A program made the position numbers and the translations under genes. A model generated the notes under the pieces. It worked only from the letters and a program-made list of their open reading frames with translations, did no database searches and was not told the DNA's origin. A stretch of DNA of 30,123 nucleotides, from positions 1-30,123 of IMG/VR virus record IMGVR_UViG_3300017963_000605, one strand, 5' to 3'. This DNA is from a virus. Shown one piece after another: positions 12,154 to 19,971 of this stretch; the first letter of the stretch is position 1, and the number at the start of each line of letters is the position of its first letter.

Positions 12154-14868
12154 TTAAGACTCCCTAGTTACTGTTATAGAGGTTGCTTCGGATTCATAGC
12201 TTCCTCGATATACATAAATTTTAAATTTTAAGGTAGTAGGCTCTCCGGAGAAGTCGCTTACCATATCTGCATTGTCGTAAGTGTAGGTCGTAGTATCAGC
12301 ATCTAGAGCTTCTACCCGTTTTACAATATCTGCTCCATCTGTGATTCGTAAGATATAAGAACCGTCCACGTCTTCTGAAACGTGAGATTGCCCGTATCCT
12401 TGCTGTCCTGCTCCGGACAAAGTACGATAGCTCCATTTTACGGAAATATCATTACCTGTATAGAAGGCAGGGGAGCAAAGAAAAGGCGAAGTTACCCAGA
12501 TCGCTGGACAGCGCATAGGAACTAGCCCCTTACCTTGGGTTGTGCTTATCTTTAGTTTAGGAGCAGCATCCAGAGTTATTTCCCCGCCTCCAGAGTAGGC
12601 TGTAGCTTTAACGTATAAGTCTACATCCGGAGAGAATAGCAAAGAATCAAGCCATTCTACTTCATCGTACTGGAAGATGATTACGGAGTCTCCAGAGGCG
12701 TGAGCTTCTGCATCTGTATCCCATCTAGCCCGGATTAGTCCATCCAATCGGTAAGTCGTTCCCCCAAGAGCTGTGATATTCCTTACGAAGAACGCCTCTC
12801 GTCCGATAACGGCGATTTGTTTTCCTCGCTCCCATAGGAGTTTGTTAGCCGCTCCCGTACTTAAATCCTCTACGGTAGCTATATCATCTCCCAGAGCCGT
12901 GAATGTAGGCCCTTGGGCTTGGTAATAGGGGTCATTTGCCTCGATAGCGTCTATCAGAGAGCCTCCAGCGTGGATATTAGTCTCATTTAGCTGGTATTCG
13001 TAAGCTACATCATCGGTAGAGAGATGAATACCAGAGCCTACGATTTGGTCATGAGCGCGTATCTTAGGAACCCAAGCAGCCATTTTACCCGCCCCAGGAG
13101 CCGCGACTTCTGGGACTTCCACGAAGTTAATCGCTAAATCCGCTGCTACAGGGTCAAAATCGGACTCCCCGCCGCCCTCAGTATTACTAAAATCGCTTAG
13201 AGGGACCCCGTAGAAGTCAGCCACGGCTTTTACCTTGGTCTTACTCTCTGTTGGTTGGGCGTTTATTTCAGTAACTCGTAATACTTCGTTTATATCTGGA
13301 TGGACGATGACATCCCCAGGAAGCAAGAGTCTGGCCTCTCGATTAGCATTTATAGTGTAGACGTTGTTTCCAGCTAACTCTTCTTGAGAGCGTCTTTCCG
13401 CGATTCTAGAGGCTACCTCAAAGTTAGTGGCTATCGTGATGTCTACTTTCCTGCCATTTTGGTATTCTAGATAGCTACCTTGCCCGTCCTCGTCGATAGC
13501 TATAGTATTATCCCGGTAGTTGTAGGCTTGGTCTGAGAAGGTAAAAATGAGCTTATCCGCTCGTTTGACTCCGTGGTCTACCTCTCGCTCAGTGAGAGGA
13601 GACGTAATTTGTTTCTCATCAAGGGTTTGTGTTTCTCCCACTTGAGGCTCTCTTACTGGTCGGAACGTGAGTTTCCCGGAATCCATATCGAAGGGGGCCA
13701 TAACTCCCAAATCTTGCATTCCAGCTCCTAGAATCGCCTGAGCCGTTTCGCCGTTTTGTCCTATCCAGTTAGAGAATAAATCCTCGTTGGGCGCACTACA
13801 GAGCGTACCAAGGGCCTCCAGAGCGTCTAAATCCCAGTCGTCTTGGTCTAGTGCTAATCCTCTAGGGTAATCCGCGAATAAAACCTCAGCCATAGCGTGA
13901 GCGGGGTTTACTCCGAATCCTGCGGATACCTCGTAGGGGTTTAGGGTATCATCCGAAGAGGTTCCCGATAGAGTTTCATCGAAGTATATGGTAGTAATCG
14001 TTTTATATACGGTGATATCTCCGTTGACATAATCTACCTCTTGGGCGGTATCCGTATCTCGAACAGTAATATCGCTGTTTGTTCCGGAATCAGGATCCCA
14101 GTCAACTTCATTCCCAGGCTTAAAGTAAGGGGTTACATCTCCCTCAACTTTAAAATACCCCACTCCAGGAGCCCCATCATTGGAGTCCGTAACGGGGTAA
14201 ACTGTGCTTCCCGCGATTTGTTCGGGGACCATATAGGCGGAAGTATCGCTAAGAACGGAATTGGTAGGCCGTGTCTCGATTACATATTCGATTAGGGGCC
14301 ATTGGGCTGCTGTTCCAAGTCGTTTTTTGTTCCAGAGGACAGCACACAAGTAAGGCCATTTGGAGTCGATCCCTATAGCTGTATTTAATGTGCTCCAGGT
14401 ATTTAACGCTCCCCAACCAGCATCAGAGGGGCCTATTCCCCACCAAATCTCGAAGGAGCCCTCTTTGCCGAGGTCTACAGTACTCCCGGATGGGTGAGTT
14501 GTAGAGTCGATAGGCCCTTCGAAGATTACCTTACCCCCTTGGTAGATTCGATGGAGCTTAAATGCAGGGCCTACGCAAAGCGCGTGTAAGCCTTGCTCGT
14601 GGTAGATAACTTGCTTGGGCTCGTCTCCCCCAAAGAGTCCTTTGCCTCCGCTTCCTGCTTTTTCCTTTGTGGTGGATCGTCCTCCTACATAACAAAATAC
14701 AGGTCCGAGTCTTCGAGTGCCGCAAAGCCAAGGGATATAGGAACCTCTAGTCGATAAGGTAGTGGGCTTATCGTCTATTACGGGGGTTTTATCTTTTGGC
14801 TTCATCAAGAGATTAGCCAAAAGGTGCATTCCTACTCCGACAGCACCTATCGCCAGTTCAACTGCCAT
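12154..14868 (-). CDS. Tail hub/host-specificity protein, GTA gp15-like
   Basis: A 904-residue tail-tip protein. After an N-terminal hydrophobic helix (about 5-22) comes RGSYIPWLCGTRRLGPVFCYV, the opening seen in 'putative phage tail protein' hubs. At about 485-525 it has VASRIAERRSQEEL and then LLPGDVIVHPD, a pattern shared by lambda J-like and gene-transfer-agent gp15 proteins. The C-terminal 300 residues contain fibronectin-like or lectin-like beta domains. GAGGAAA precedes the ATG, which overlaps the end of the peptidase gene. It would form the central hub on the DUF2163-like protein and carry receptor-binding parts. Confidence 0.8.
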   Translation of the reverse strand: MAVELAIGAVGVGMHLLANLLMKPKDKTPVIDDKPTTLSTRGSYIPWLCGTRRLGPVFCYVGGRSTTKEKAGSGGKGLFGGDEPKQVIYHEQGLHALCVGPAFKLHRIYQGGKVIFEGPIDSTTHPSGSTVDLGKEGSFEIWWGIGPSDAGWGALNTWSTLNTAIGIDSKWPYLCAVLWNKKRLGTAAQWPLIEYVIETRPTNSVLSDTSAYMVPEQIAGSTVYPVTDSNDGAPGVGYFKVEGDVTPYFKPGNEVDWDPDSGTNSDITVRDTDTAQEVDYVNGDITVYKTITTIYFDETLSGTSSDDTLNPYEVSAGFGVNPAHAMAEVLFADYPRGLALDQDDWDLDALEALGTLCSAPNEDLFSNWIGQNGETAQAILGAGMQDLGVMAPFDMDSGKLTFRPVREPQVGETQTLDEKQITSPLTEREVDHGVKRADKLIFTFSDQAYNYRDNTIAIDEDGQGSYLEYQNGRKVDITIATNFEVASRIAERRSQEELAGNNVYTINANREARLLLPGDVIVHPDINEVLRVTEINAQPTESKTKVKAVADFYGVPLSDFSNTEGGGESDFDPVAADLAINFVEVPEVAAPGAGKMAAWVPKIRAHDQIVGSGIHLSTDDVAYEYQLNETNIHAGGSLIDAIEANDPYYQAQGPTFTALGDDIATVEDLSTGAANKLLWERGKQIAVIGREAFFVRNITALGGTTYRLDGLIRARWDTDAEAHASGDSVIIFQYDEVEWLDSLLFSPDVDLYVKATAYSGGGEITLDAAPKLKISTTQGKGLVPMRCPAIWVTSPFLCSPAFYTGNDISVKWSYRTLSGAGQQGYGQSHVSEDVDGSYILRITDGADIVKRVEALDADTTTYTYDNADMVSDFSGEPTTLKFKIYVYRGSYESEATSITVTRES

Positions 14869-15371
14869 TTTCCTCGATTCCTTAATCTATAGATACCAAA
14901 TACCTTTTGGTATTTAGGCGGGAGACTAAATCCAGTTTTACAGACTCCGGTTCTTTGGGTAGTATGCCAAAGGGTGTAGGGCTCTGTTCCCACTATCATA
15001 GCATGACCAGGGCCTCCTGCTGGGGGGCCGGTTACTAATACATCTCCGGGTTGTACTGTTTTTCTTTTATGTAGTTTGTTGGGGGGAAACGTGTTTCTTA
15101 GTACTTTTAATGCTTTTTGCGTTGTTTCGCGATTGTGTAAAGAGGCATCTGAGGGGAGCGTTTCTAAAGGTAGGGAAGAGGAAGTAAGTACCGACAAAAC
15201 GGAACTTATAAACCGGATACAATCAACTCCAGATCCTTTAGCGCACTGTCCTTCCATATAGGGGGTTTTTTCCCAAGACTTTAGTATTTTGTAAAGTTCT
15301 AAAGTTAAAAGTTGGGCTCTTCTTCCTTTCCCGATAGGCTTCCAAATCAAATCTAGCGTTTCATATTTCAT
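14847..15371 (-). CDS. NlpC/P60-family tail peptidase
   Basis: A 174-residue cell-wall hydrolase. The catalytic Cys is in GSGVDCIRF (C51), the His in GPGHAMIVG (H123), and a third polar residue is likely H136 in LWHTTQ. The family cleaves peptide bonds in peptidoglycan stem peptides. In gene transfer agents and many siphoviruses the equivalent protein (gp14) sits in the tail tip and opens the wall during DNA entry. The surrounding order, DUF2163-like then peptidase then hub, is the same. No signal peptide, consistent with assembly into the virion. The start overlaps no ribosome site but abuts the previous stop. Confidence 0.85.
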   Translation of the reverse strand: MKYETLDLIWKPIGKGRRAQLLTLELYKILKSWEKTPYMEGQCAKGSGVDCIRFISSVLSVLTSSSLPLETLPSDASLHNRETTQKALKVLRNTFPPNKLHKRKTVQPGDVLVTGPPAGGPGHAMIVGTEPYTLWHTTQRTGVCKTGFSLPPKYQKVFGIYRLRNRGKWQLNWR

Positions 15372-16202
15372 TTATTCTGGGTCTTCCAGGTTGGGGTTAT
15401 AGGCGGGGATAGCATAGCCTATTCCTGCAAAATAATCTTCTGCGTTAAATCTAGCTCTACATGTTTCTATCGTTTTATCGCATCCTGCGAAAAATCCCAC
15501 TAAGTTACCCTCCCAATCTGAGGAGGGCGTTCTTATCATATGAAAAGTAGTAGGGGCTGAGTTGCTCCAATATTGAATTCCAACCCTTTGGCCTTGATAT
15601 CTAGCAAATCCCCGATGAAAATAGTTTCCAGTTTTGCCGGGGTCACTAGATACGGTGACAATTTTTCCATCTACAGAGGATACGGTTAAGTTTACGGTAT
15701 GGGAGGCTTCGACAACTCCGCAACCGCCCTTAAATAAAGTCCAAGGGCAATGGTGATTCGCAGGAATTCCCATAGGAACTTCTAGAAGTCCTTTTGGGCT
15801 CTTGAATTCGAGTTTAACTCGATTGCTTTTTCCCCCAGGATTTCTTATGGTTTTTTGGAGCCTTCCCCGAAAGAATTTACGATTAATCCCTGCGGGGCCT
15901 GATTCTATAGGCAAGATAACTTCTGTTGCTTCTACGAATACAGCAGAGAAAGCTTCCCCAGAGGACATAGAGGTTAGCAAAGAATCTAAGGGCATTTCTA
16001 AAGTTAAGGTTTTCGCATCTAAAACCCCCGTGTTCTCTGGGGCAGTAACTTCCATCGTAGGCACACTTTCAAAAATAGGATTGCCGGGAAGTTGGCTAGT
16101 CCAATTCGTGTATGCCTTATATTGTAAATTCCCAGTTCCTCCATACGTTAAGCGAATCAAAACGTAGGAGACTTTGGAGGGAAGGGTTAAAGCATCACTC
16201 AT
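15372..16202 (-). CDS. Tail tip protein, DUF2163/BR0599-like (GTA gp13-like)
   Basis: A 276-residue beta-rich protein. The C-terminal half holds HHCPWTLFKGGCGV (C152, C161) and GCDKTIETCRARF (C241, C248), followed by FAGIGYAIPAYNP. This matches the recalled end of DUF2163/BR0599-type phage proteins: CP..L...CG, then CD.R...C..RF....F.G...IP. The four Cys could bind metal. In gene transfer agents this protein joins the distal tail ring to the hub. The start overlaps the upstream stop (TAATG). Confidence 0.8.
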   Translation of the reverse strand: MSDALTLPSKVSYVLIRLTYGGTGNLQYKAYTNWTSQLPGNPIFESVPTMEVTAPENTGVLDAKTLTLEMPLDSLLTSMSSGEAFSAVFVEATEVILPIESGPAGINRKFFRGRLQKTIRNPGGKSNRVKLEFKSPKGLLEVPMGIPANHHCPWTLFKGGCGVVEASHTVNLTVSSVDGKIVTVSSDPGKTGNYFHRGFARYQGQRVGIQYWSNSAPTTFHMIRTPSSDWEGNLVGFFAGCDKTIETCRARFNAEDYFAGIGYAIPAYNPNLEDPE

Positions 16203-17845
16203 TACGTTAGCTCCACATCAGATTCTTCTAGAAGCTCGATAGTAGCAATTTCTGTTTGCATCCAATTTGAGGTAATCCAATTTTCCTCTAACTCGTCTTT
16301 TAAGAATCGAGAGAGTCTAGCTCGTGACACCCTTACGACATTTCTTGGGATAATCGAAGAAGGCAGGGCGGAAGTAACGGTTACTCTATATAAATCTCCT
16401 ACTTGAGAGAAAGAGGCGGTTTCGCGCACGTAGGCAGTCCCATCAGACATTATAATCCCGATATAGTCGTGGTCTTCCGTAAATTCCGTGAAGTCTCCCT
16501 CTACTTCCAGGTCAATAAAGGTAAGAGAGGGGCCACTAATGGCCGCGAATCTCCAGGAATAGTCGTGGTCTACCATCCAGAAGGGTAATAGTCTACCTCT
16601 CCTGGAGTCAAAGAATTTGATTAGATTAAAAGCGTCTTCTCGTTCGAATCCTGCTTCGAAGGTTTGTTTGTATCTGTAACGGTCTCCTAAGAGGTTTTCA
16701 GATAGGCCATGTCCTTTTTGGTCTATGCTTCCTTCTCTTAGATAGGAGATTTTAGGAGGCTCCGTCCAATTAGGCTCAAATGTAAAGATAGGGTAGTCTC
16801 CATAAAAGGATACTGGAGGATCTCCCGTCCAGGAAGCGGGTAGGGTGCTGTTCCCTGCTATTTCTTGGACTGTTAGTTCTACCTCTCCTGTTTCAGGCCC
16901 AGGCCCAAAAGTAATCGTAGGTTCTAGGACTGTATGAACATCAAATAGAGGGAAGATGATGTATTGATTTGCCGTAAATTCTATATTAGGCAAAGCAGAT
17001 TGCAAATCTATCCTATTTACCGAGATACTATCAACTTCTCGAATAATGGGATTAAAATCTTCAGAAGGTAAAATTCCTTCGCTTTGTTTAACAATGGCAA
17101 TCCTTTGATTTTTAAATAGTCTAACATCTGTAGGGTCACAATATATAAAAGTAGATAAAGCGGGAGTCGTTTGGTTTACTACCATAAAGTCAGAATAGAT
17201 AGGGGCGAAGTTTCTCTCGTCCGTAAGTTTTCGGAGATAGGTTCGCATCTTATCGTATTCTTTTCGCTCTAAAGCAGACCATTTAAAAGAGGCGGTTCTT
17301 AGAGGCTTTTCCAGGAGTCCTTTCCTGGCTTCCGTTAAGGTGTCTTGAGACATCGATATATTGGTTTTATAGGCGGTAGATAATACAAAGTTATCTGCCC
17401 AGTTCTTAAAAAAGATATTCCAATACGTAGGTTCTGCTTTTGGGTTAGTTAGGATAGGCCCTGTTCTGGAGAGAACCTCGAATCCGAATTTGTAGATATT
17501 GATTTGAGCATCATTTATTACATTTTTTGCAAAGACTTCTATATCTTGTCGAGTCGTTTTTATAGGAACAGGAGTTTTGGAAAGAACTTCGATACCAAAT
17601 TTATATACATTAAACTGTGCCTGATTTGCTACGTTTTTAGCAAATACTTCTACATCTTGCTTTGTAACTCCAGCCTTTAGGGGAGTCTCAGAAAGAACCT
17701 CAATGCCGAATTTATACACGTTTAGTTGTGCCTGATTTGCTACATTTTTAGCGAAGACTTCTACATCCTGCCTAGTCGTATGGGCAGTTGTGGGAGTCTT
17801 CGATAACATTTCGATACCGAATTTATATACTTGCAAATCAGCCAT
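16202..17845 (-). CDS. Distal tail protein, DUF2460-like, with N-terminal repeats
   Basis: A 547-residue protein with AAAGGACT before the ATG. The first 128 residues are three 37-residue repeats and a partial fourth (YKFGIEVLSKTP, then TTRQDVEVFAKNV). The C-terminal 180 residues, including FEAGFEREDAFNLIKFFDSR and GRLLPFWMVDH, resemble DUF2460 (GTA gp12) distal tail proteins, whose core ends with a GR...FW/F..D motif. The middle resembles fibre-type beta domains. Order in the operon, after the tape measure and before the DUF2163-like gene, agrees. The DUF2460 link is recalled by motif and needs a profile test. Confidence 0.65.
   Translation of the reverse strand: MADLQVYKFGIEMLSKTPTTAHTTRQDVEVFAKNVANQAQLNVYKFGIEVLSETPLKAGVTKQDVEVFAKNVANQAQFNVYKFGIEVLSKTPVPIKTTRQDIEVFAKNVINDAQINIYKFGFEVLSRTGPILTNPKAEPTYWNIFFKNWADNFVLSTAYKTNISMSQDTLTEARKGLLEKPLRTASFKWSALERKEYDKMRTYLRKLTDERNFAPIYSDFMVVNQTTPALSTFIYCDPTDVRLFKNQRIAIVKQSEGILPSEDFNPIIREVDSISVNRIDLQSALPNIEFTANQYIIFPLFDVHTVLEPTITFGPGPETGEVELTVQEIAGNSTLPASWTGDPPVSFYGDYPIFTFEPNWTEPPKISYLREGSIDQKGHGLSENLLGDRYRYKQTFEAGFEREDAFNLIKFFDSRRGRLLPFWMVDHDYSWRFAAISGPSLTFIDLEVEGDFTEFTEDHDYIGIIMSDGTAYVRETASFSQVGDLYRVTVTSALPSSIIPRNVVRVSRARLSRFLKDELEENWITSNWMQTEIATIELLEESDVELT
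17462..17836 (-). repeat. Tandem 111-bp coding repeats (37-aa units)
   Basis: Three full units and a partial fourth within the DUF2460-like gene. Each encodes VYKFGIEVLSKTP, a variable 4-6 residue link, TTRQDVEVFAKNV and ANQAQ. Conservation is high in the strands and low in the link, so the copies are constrained rather than simply recent. Confidence 0.85.
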
Positions 17846-17870
17846 TAATTAGCTAGTCCTTTGGCTATTA

Positions 17871-18956
17871 TTAAGCTACTGTCTTAATTCCAAACTCAGC
17901 GGCATTTAAGCCAGAAGCGGTCCAAGCCGCAGTTGTGTCTGGGTCTTCTTCCACAACCTCAGAAAAACAATTCCATGCTACATCGGAGAGAGTAAAGGTT
18001 GTAGAGCCTTCTGTTTCTGTTCCATTAGATTCCATGTAGTGTTTAAAGTCTCTAGACCCAGAAGATTGCATAGCAGCATAGGTATTTATTTGAATAGCGG
18101 CATTATCGTCTTTAATCTTAGTGATAGCCCCATAGCCCCATAGGTCTCTGAGGTTGTCTGATTCTGCGGATACAAAGTCGCTATCGCTTGGGGAAGTATC
18201 GGAATCATCTACGAGGGCGTAATGGTCTGAGCCCGTAGAGGGGGTCCATTCGGAATGAGTTCCATCAGAATCAGGCAGCTCTCCCCGAACAATACCGTCT
18301 CCAGAGAAAGTGTTATTGGCCGTTCCTGTAGAATCGTTCATAATAATATCGTCGATGTCTACATTTACTGCTGTAGCAAATTGAGCATCCAGTTTAAAAC
18401 CTATAGAGTCGGCTCCCTCATTTGTAGATAGTTCAGAGAGGTCTACAGAAGAGCCAGAGACATCTGTAGTTCCATCTATTTTTAATTCGTAAGCTCCATT
18501 GGGGGCATTCTCAAGAATCACCTTTAATTGGAAATGATACCATCGTTCTGCCCAAAAAGAACTAGAGGTAGCGATAAGAGAACCAGATCTATCTGCGCCT
18601 CGATAAAGCTTCCATTGATAGGAGTTATTGGTTACTCTTTCTAAAGTAAGAGCTACTTGCTCTGTGAGGGAGGAGTCCGTATCGGCAAAGAAGATTAATC
18701 CCATAAATTCTGCATCTCCTGGAGTTCCTGCTCCCGTATTTGCCGCTACTTTTTGTCTCCAGGTGATATACCATTCGTTTTCGTTTGCTGTAGTCAAGGC
18801 TTTAGTGTAGAGGTATCCATCGGTATCCCATCGTCCAGCATAACCGCCGTGCTTTCCCGTTACAAATCCAGCAACTCCGGATTGGGATCTGTATTTTCTA
18901 TTTAAATAGGTTTCATTTCGGGCATTCTCAAAGCCCTCAATCCATCTAGTAGCCAT
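17871..18956 (-). CDS. LamG/concanavalin-like tail protein, 361 aa (paralogue 2)
   Basis: AAGGATT precedes the ATG. It opens with MATRWIEGFENARNETYLNR, as does the next gene upstream (MADVIWLEGFELDADNDG). A jelly-roll lectin-like core follows: strands ending YHFQLKVILE, ELKIDGT, then VNVDIDDIIMNDSTGTANN. The C-terminal region (GIVRGELPDSDGTHSEWTPS, then YALVDD) is a common tail-protein module in phages. It probably decorates the tail tip or binds host carbohydrate. No catalytic motif is seen. Confidence 0.7.
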   Translation of the reverse strand: MATRWIEGFENARNETYLNRKYRSQSGVAGFVTGKHGGYAGRWDTDGYLYTKALTTANENEWYITWRQKVAANTGAGTPGDAEFMGLIFFADTDSSLTEQVALTLERVTNNSYQWKLYRGADRSGSLIATSSSFWAERWYHFQLKVILENAPNGAYELKIDGTTDVSGSSVDLSELSTNEGADSIGFKLDAQFATAVNVDIDDIIMNDSTGTANNTFSGDGIVRGELPDSDGTHSEWTPSTGSDHYALVDDSDTSPSDSDFVSAESDNLRDLWGYGAITKIKDDNAAIQINTYAAMQSSGSRDFKHYMESNGTETEGSTTFTLSDVAWNCFSEVVEEDPDTTAAWTASGLNAAEFGIKTVA

Positions 18957-18965
18957 AATTAATCC

Positions 18966-19970
18966 TTAAAGTGTAATCTTAGGGCCTAATCGGATATCGT
19001 CTATATCTCCTGTAGTCCAAGGATTAGAAGTGTCGGGGTTTTCGGTAGCAATATCAGTATAAGCGAAGGTAGCTGTTCCTGAAACAGTATGTTCGGTTCC
19101 TGTAAGGTCGTTTTCAGACTCTACTACAGAATCTTCATGCCTTACTTTGAATTTCCGTTGTCCTGCTTCATTTAGTCCTGCATAAGTAACAGCCATGATA
19201 GCCTCTATCGCTCCAGTAATGCCTGAAGTGTTTTGATGTTCATAGAGGTCTACATGATTGAGAGTGCTACTATATACATAAGTGGATTCAGAATAGGAAT
19301 CAGCCGCATCATCAACTTCGGTATAGTTATTACCTCCAGTTGAGCTAAAATCCGATGTGTCATCCCCATTTGGGAAATACGCCGTAACATTTTGGTCTCC
19401 TAGGAACGCATCTGTAGTTACATAGATATCATCGACTCTCACATTATAAGAGTCACCAAATTTAAACTGGTCTGCTTGGTTGTTACCTGAAGGCGCTGTG
19501 TTTTTACTAGAAAGCGGAAAATTAGAATCAACGGATTCATTAATCCTAAGACTTACGGTTCCAGCAGAGCCGTGGAAGTAGACATGCCACTCTAAATAAT
19601 ACCAAGTATTAGCGGCTAAAGTAGTAGCGGCAGTTCCTAAAAGGGTATCGTCTCCATTATATACCGCCATAGTCCAAAAGGTATCAGAGGGGTCATCCCT
19701 ATAAATAGATAAGTAAACCTGTTTACTAGCTCCATCGAACCATTGGACTTTTCTAGTTCCAGATCCAGGATTTCCATAAAACCCAAAGCCCATATACATA
19801 TTTTGAGATGTCCCAAGACTATGAGAGAGGAGTTTGGATATCGTAACGGATTGATTTCCCAACACTCTAGGCCCGTGTGTGCTGGATACGTTTACTTCTT
19901 GATATTTAGCTTCAAGTCCATCATTGTCGGCATCAAGTTCAAAGCCTTCCAGCCAAATAACGTCAGCCAT
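18966..19970 (-). CDS. LamG/concanavalin-like tail protein, 334 aa (paralogue 1)
   Basis: Preceded by AGGAG at good spacing, directly after the tape measure. Same architecture as the following gene: opening 'W(I/L)EGFE', a jelly-roll core with YYLEWHVYFHG and VRVDDIYVTTD, then a second beta module with YFPNGDD and YTEVDDAAD. The pair is diverged but clearly homologous. Location and fold suggest virion surface proteins at the tail tip with a carbohydrate-binding role, which is inference. Confidence 0.7.
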   Translation of the reverse strand: MADVIWLEGFELDADNDGLEAKYQEVNVSSTHGPRVLGNQSVTISKLLSHSLGTSQNMYMGFGFYGNPGSGTRKVQWFDGASKQVYLSIYRDDPSDTFWTMAVYNGDDTLLGTAATTLAANTWYYLEWHVYFHGSAGTVSLRINESVDSNFPLSSKNTAPSGNNQADQFKFGDSYNVRVDDIYVTTDAFLGDQNVTAYFPNGDDTSDFSSTGGNNYTEVDDAADSYSESTYVYSSTLNHVDLYEHQNTSGITGAIEAIMAVTYAGLNEAGQRKFKVRHEDSVVESENDLTGTEHTVSGTATFAYTDIATENPDTSNPWTTGDIDDIRLGPKITL

Positions 19971-19971
19971 A

